Shown here: positions 5,484 through 5,512 of the stretch, in pieces
How positions within the stretch are numbered: position 1 is the stretch's first letter
Layout of the letters: each line of letters starts with the position of its first letter
Assembly (NCBI GenBank): GCA_018824925.1
Contig: JAHJFH010000185.1
Coordinates: forward strand, 1-5,512
DNA from: Thermoplasmatota archaeon
GTDB lineage: Archaea; Thermoplasmatota; E2; DHVEG-1
Direction of reading: 5' to 3'
DNA length: 5,512 nucleotides
Notes under the pieces: model-generated
Seen by the model: the letters and a program-made list of their open reading frames with translations, nothing else
Databases searched by the model: none
What the model was told of the DNA's origin: nothing
Translations under genes and position numbers: made by a program

Positions 5484-5487
5484 TTTG
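5482..5487. repeat. Right copy of putative target-site duplication (ACTTTG)
   Basis: This is identical to 4441-4446. Its first two bases may instead belong to the inverted repeat, which would leave a 4-bp TTTG duplication. Confidence 0.6.
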
Positions 5488-5512
5488 ATGGTTTATCATG
5501 AATTGTCTTATG
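5488..5512. other. Pre-insertion flank, no identifiable gene
   Basis: Only 25 bases of original DNA are visible beyond the IS. Two minus-strand frames are open through it. It may be the interrupted 3' end of an upstream gene or the upstream regulatory region of gfcR. The window is too short to tell. Confidence 0.4.

Overview
This is a compact stretch of archaeal, probably euryarchaeal, chromosome with every gene on the minus strand. The archaeal assignment rests on three things: a class I lysyl-tRNA synthetase, an HTH-plus-phosphoribosyltransferase regulator of the GfcR type, and BRE/TATA-like promoters at archaeal spacing ahead of mtaB, gap and gfcR. The proteins do not have the acidic bias of haloarchaea and the DNA is fairly AT-rich. 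I cannot name the lineage.

In transcription order, that is from high to low coordinates, the layout is as follows. (1) 4447-5483 is an IS481-like insertion sequence. It has one DDE transposase gene, short imperfect terminal inverted repeats and a flanking ACTTTG direct repeat that looks like a target-site duplication. (2) 3791-4372 is a GfcR-like regulator with its own strong Shine-Dalgarno, a TATA candidate and a small perfect palindrome, all squeezed between the gene and the IS. (3) 2196-3746 is class I LysRS, following a T8 tract that may terminate the regulator transcript. (4) 922-2169 is an MtaB-type tRNA methylthiotransferase. (5) 1-890 is a type I (bacterial-type) GAPDH, cut by the window edge and lacking about 40 C-terminal residues.

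Functionally there are two pairs. LysRS charges tRNA-Lys, and MtaB-type enzymes convert t6A37 to ms2t6A37 in ANN-decoding tRNAs, including tRNA-Lys. GfcR, in haloarchaea, is an activator of sugar catabolism genes including a GAPDH gene, and here it lies about 3 kb upstream of a GAPDH gene on the same strand. The clearest structural oddity is that both lysS and mtaB end in a TAG stop that forms the end of a TATA box (CTTAAATAG and CTTATATAG) for the next gene. For mtaB the spacing predicts an essentially leaderless mRNA, which fits its lack of a Shine-Dalgarno. The transposase has a serine where the third catalytic acidic residue is expected, although the IS ends look intact.

I see no new multi-gene defence or mobile system here. 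Apart from the insertion sequence, the interest lies in the regulatory architecture. No non-coding gap exceeds about 75 bases, and I see no tRNA, rRNA or CRISPR.
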